From Alphaproteobacteria bacterium (GTDB taxonomy: Bacteria; Pseudomonadota; Alphaproteobacteria; JAJUGE01): a stretch of 64,000 nt of DNA. The stretch spans positions 1 through 64,000 of the forward strand of contig JAJUGE010000008.1 in the NCBI GenBank assembly GCA_029268305.1, given 5' to 3'. Below the pieces are notes generated by a model that saw nothing but the letters and a program-made list of their open reading frames with translations, ran no database searches and was not told where the DNA came from. This document shows, piece after piece, positions 62,257 to 64,000 of this stretch; position 1 is the stretch's first letter; each line of letters begins with the position of its first letter. Made by a program: the position numbers and the translations under genes.

Positions 62257-64000
62257 ATGCATCCCTACCGAACCCATACCTGTGGCGAGTTGCGCGCCGA
62301 GCATGTCGGGCACGTGGTTCGTCTTTCCGGCTGGGTCCACCGCAAGCGGGACCACGGTCACCTCCTTTTCGTCGATCTTCGCGACCATTACGGCATCACG
62401 CAGATCGTGCTCGACGCGTCCCACACCGGGCCGTTCCGGATCGCGGACGAGGCGCGTCTGGAGACCGTGGTCACCGTTACCGGCACCTGCGTCGCGCGGG
62501 GGCCCGAGACGGTGAACGACAGGCTGCCGACCGGCGCCATCGAGGTGCAGGCGGAGGAGATCGAGGTTCAGGGACCGGCGGACCCGTTGCCGCTGCAGGT
62601 GAACAGCGATGAGGACTATGGTGAGGAAGTGCGCCTGCGCTATCGCTTCCTCGACCTTCGCCGCGAGAAGATGCAACGCAACATCTCGCTTCGCAGCGAC
62701 GTGATCGCGAGCATCCGCCGCCGGATGATCGAACAGGGCTTCCGCGAGTTCCAGACGCCCATCCTCACCGCGACCTCGCCGGAAGGGGCTAGAGACTTCC
62801 TGGTTCCGGCCCGGCTGCATCCCGGCAAATTCTACGCGCTGCCGCAGGCGCCGCAGCAGTTCAAGCAGCTGCTGATGATGGCCGGATTCGATCGCTATTT
62901 CCAGATCGCGCCCTGCTTCCGCGACGAGGATGCGCGCGCCGATCGCTCGCCCGGTGAGTTCTATCAGCTCGACTTCGAGATGTCGTTCGTGACCCAGGAG
63001 GACGTGTTCGCGGCGATCGAGCCGGTCATCCAGGGCGTGTTCGAGGAGTTCGCCGACGGTAGGGCGGTGACGGCGGCGCCGTTCCCGCGCATCCCGTACG
63101 AAGAGTCGATGCTGAAATACGGCAGCGACAAGCCGGATCTGCGCAATCCGTTGCAGATCGCGGACGTGACCGAGGCATTTCGTGGCTCCGGGTTCTCGAT
63201 CTTCGCGAATGCGATCGAGAAAGGCGCTGTGGTCCGGGCGATCCCGGGAACCGGTGCTGCGGGCCGGCCGCGCAGCTTCTTCGACCGGCTGAACGACTGG
63301 GCGCGCGCGAACGGTGCCGGCGGCCTCGGCTATGTGATCCTGGCGGAAGGCGAAGCGCGTGGTCCCATCGCCCGGTTCCTGGAAGGAAGGCGGTTGGAGA
63401 TCGTGCGCGAGGCCACTGGTGCCGGCGCGGGCGACGCCGTCTTCTTCATCTGCGACCAGCCGGCTGCCGCCGCGCGCTTCGCCGGCCTTGCCCGTAACCA
63501 CATTGGCCGGGAGCTCGGGCTGGTGGCGGAGAACGAATTCCGGTTCTGCTGGATCGTCGACTATCCCATGTACGAGCTCGATGAGAAGACCGGCAAAATC
63601 GAGTTCAGCCACAACCCGTTCTCGATGCCGCAGGGCGGACTCGAAGCCCTTGAGACGCAGGATCCTCTGACGGTAAAGGCTTTCCAGTACGATATCGTCT
63701 GCAACGGCGTCGAGCTCTCGAGCGGGGCGATCCGCAACCATCGACCCGAGATTATGTACAAGGCCTTCGAGATCGCCGGCTACGGCCGGGAGGCGGTGGA
63801 GGCAAGGTTCGGCGGCATGCTCGCCGCGCTCAAGCTGGGAGCCCCGCCGCACGGCGGCTCCGCGCCGGGAATCGACCGTATCGTCATGCTGCTCGCCGAC
63901 GAGCCGAACATCCGCGAAGTAATCGCCTTCCCGATGAACCAGCAGGCCGAGGACCTGATGATGCAGGCGCCGGCCGAAGTGGAAGAGGCGCGGCTGCGCG
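62257..64000 (+). CDS. aspS: aspartyl-tRNA synthetase, partial at right edge
   Basis: 581 residues visible from the ATG at 62257; only the last few residues of a ~590-600 residue enzyme are beyond the edge. The N-terminal OB-fold anticodon domain has [20 protein letters not shown]. Class II motifs are present: motif 2 in [20 protein letters not shown] and motif 3 in [11 protein letters not shown]. The bacterial GAD insertion lies at about 300-420. His33 in KRDHG corresponds to the His31 of non-discriminating AspRS (P. aeruginosa type), so it probably also charges tRNA-Asn, to be amidated by GatCAB. Confidence 0.96.
   Translation, partial: MHPYRTHTCGELRAEHVGHVVRLSGWVHRKRDHGHLLFVDLRDHYGITQIVLDASHTGPFRIADEARLETVVTVTGTCVARGPETVNDRLPTGAIEVQAEEIEVQGPADPLPLQVNSDEDYGEEVRLRYRFLDLRREKMQRNISLRSDVIASIRRRMIEQGFREFQTPILTATSPEGARDFLVPARLHPGKFYALPQAPQQFKQLLMMAGFDRYFQIAPCFRDEDARADRSPGEFYQLDFEMSFVTQEDVFAAIEPVIQGVFEEFADGRAVTAAPFPRIPYEESMLKYGSDKPDLRNPLQIADVTEAFRGSGFSIFANAIEKGAVVRAIPGTGAAGRPRSFFDRLNDWARANGAGGLGYVILAEGEARGPIARFLEGRRLEIVREATGAGAGDAVFFICDQPAAAARFAGLARNHIGRELGLVAENEFRFCWIVDYPMYELDEKTGKIEFSHNPFSMPQGGLEALETQDPLTVKAFQYDIVCNGVELSSGAIRNHRPEIMYKAFEIAGYGREAVEARFGGMLAALKLGAPPHGGSAPGIDRIVMLLADEPNIREVIAFPMNQQAEDLMMQAPAEVEEARLR

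Noticed and set aside
62110-63852. Minus-strand open frame (580 codons) opposite aspS
   Set aside because: Antisense to aspS, with no family features.

Overview
The window is GC-rich, densely coded DNA with short intergenic gaps, many 1-4 nt gene overlaps and frequent GTG starts. The gene set fits a Gram-negative alphaproteobacterium: a TamA/TamB outer-membrane module, peptide-type ABC uptake, an ArsR-methyltransferase/metF pair, CtaG and periplasmic copper proteins, and an AspRS with a non-discriminating signature. No finer placement is supported. I saw no rRNA, tRNA, CRISPR array or insertion sequence.

Region 1 (1-6.9 kb, minus strand) is the promoter-proximal part of an extracellular contractile injection system (eCIS): sheath, inner tube, a T4 gp26-like baseplate protein, a disordered small protein, a Pvc16/DUF4255 cap protein and the start of an AAA+ ATPase that leaves the left edge.

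Region 2 (7.4-20.9 kb) looks like an uptake-and-catabolism island. A TAXI receptor, a penicillin-fold serine hydrolase and a peptide-type binding protein lie on the minus strand. Divergent from them are a GntR/HutC regulator, a TauD-type dioxygenase, an NTF2/SnoaL-like protein, an FAH-family hydrolase, an Ldh-family dehydrogenase and four ABC transporter subunits without their own binding protein. A second, closely related TauD dioxygenase closes the locus. The substrate is unknown.

Region 3 (21-39 kb) holds an MshEN-AAA ATPase, a glycosyltransferase, a LOG protein, an alpha-glucan phosphorylase, TamB with a TamA that carries a lipobox, an LLM oxidoreductase, a VOC protein and a fused HyuA-HyuB hydantoinase/oxoprolinase.

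Region 4 (39-55 kb) is mixed metabolism and stress: a flavoprotein-SelD fusion, a third TauD protein, a methyltransferase, a GST, a CoA-transferase pair, a 24-residue membrane peptide, a DOPA-dioxygenase-like protein, an RhlE helicase, a SixA-like phosphatase, a beta-hydroxyacid dehydrogenase, a DadA-like oxidase, an EEP phosphohydrolase, an orphan response regulator, and a quinone-detoxification pair (glutathionyl-hydroquinone reductase, WrbA) divergent from a LysR regulator.

Region 5 (56-64 kb) combines c-type cytochromes (diheme c, cytochrome c'), a copper set (DUF2946-like, a YcnI-PCuAC fusion, CtaG), the methionine-cycle pair of an ArsR-methyltransferase regulator and metF, and a nearly complete aspS leaving the right edge. 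Several convergent gene pairs share strong GC hairpins that probably act as bidirectional terminators.
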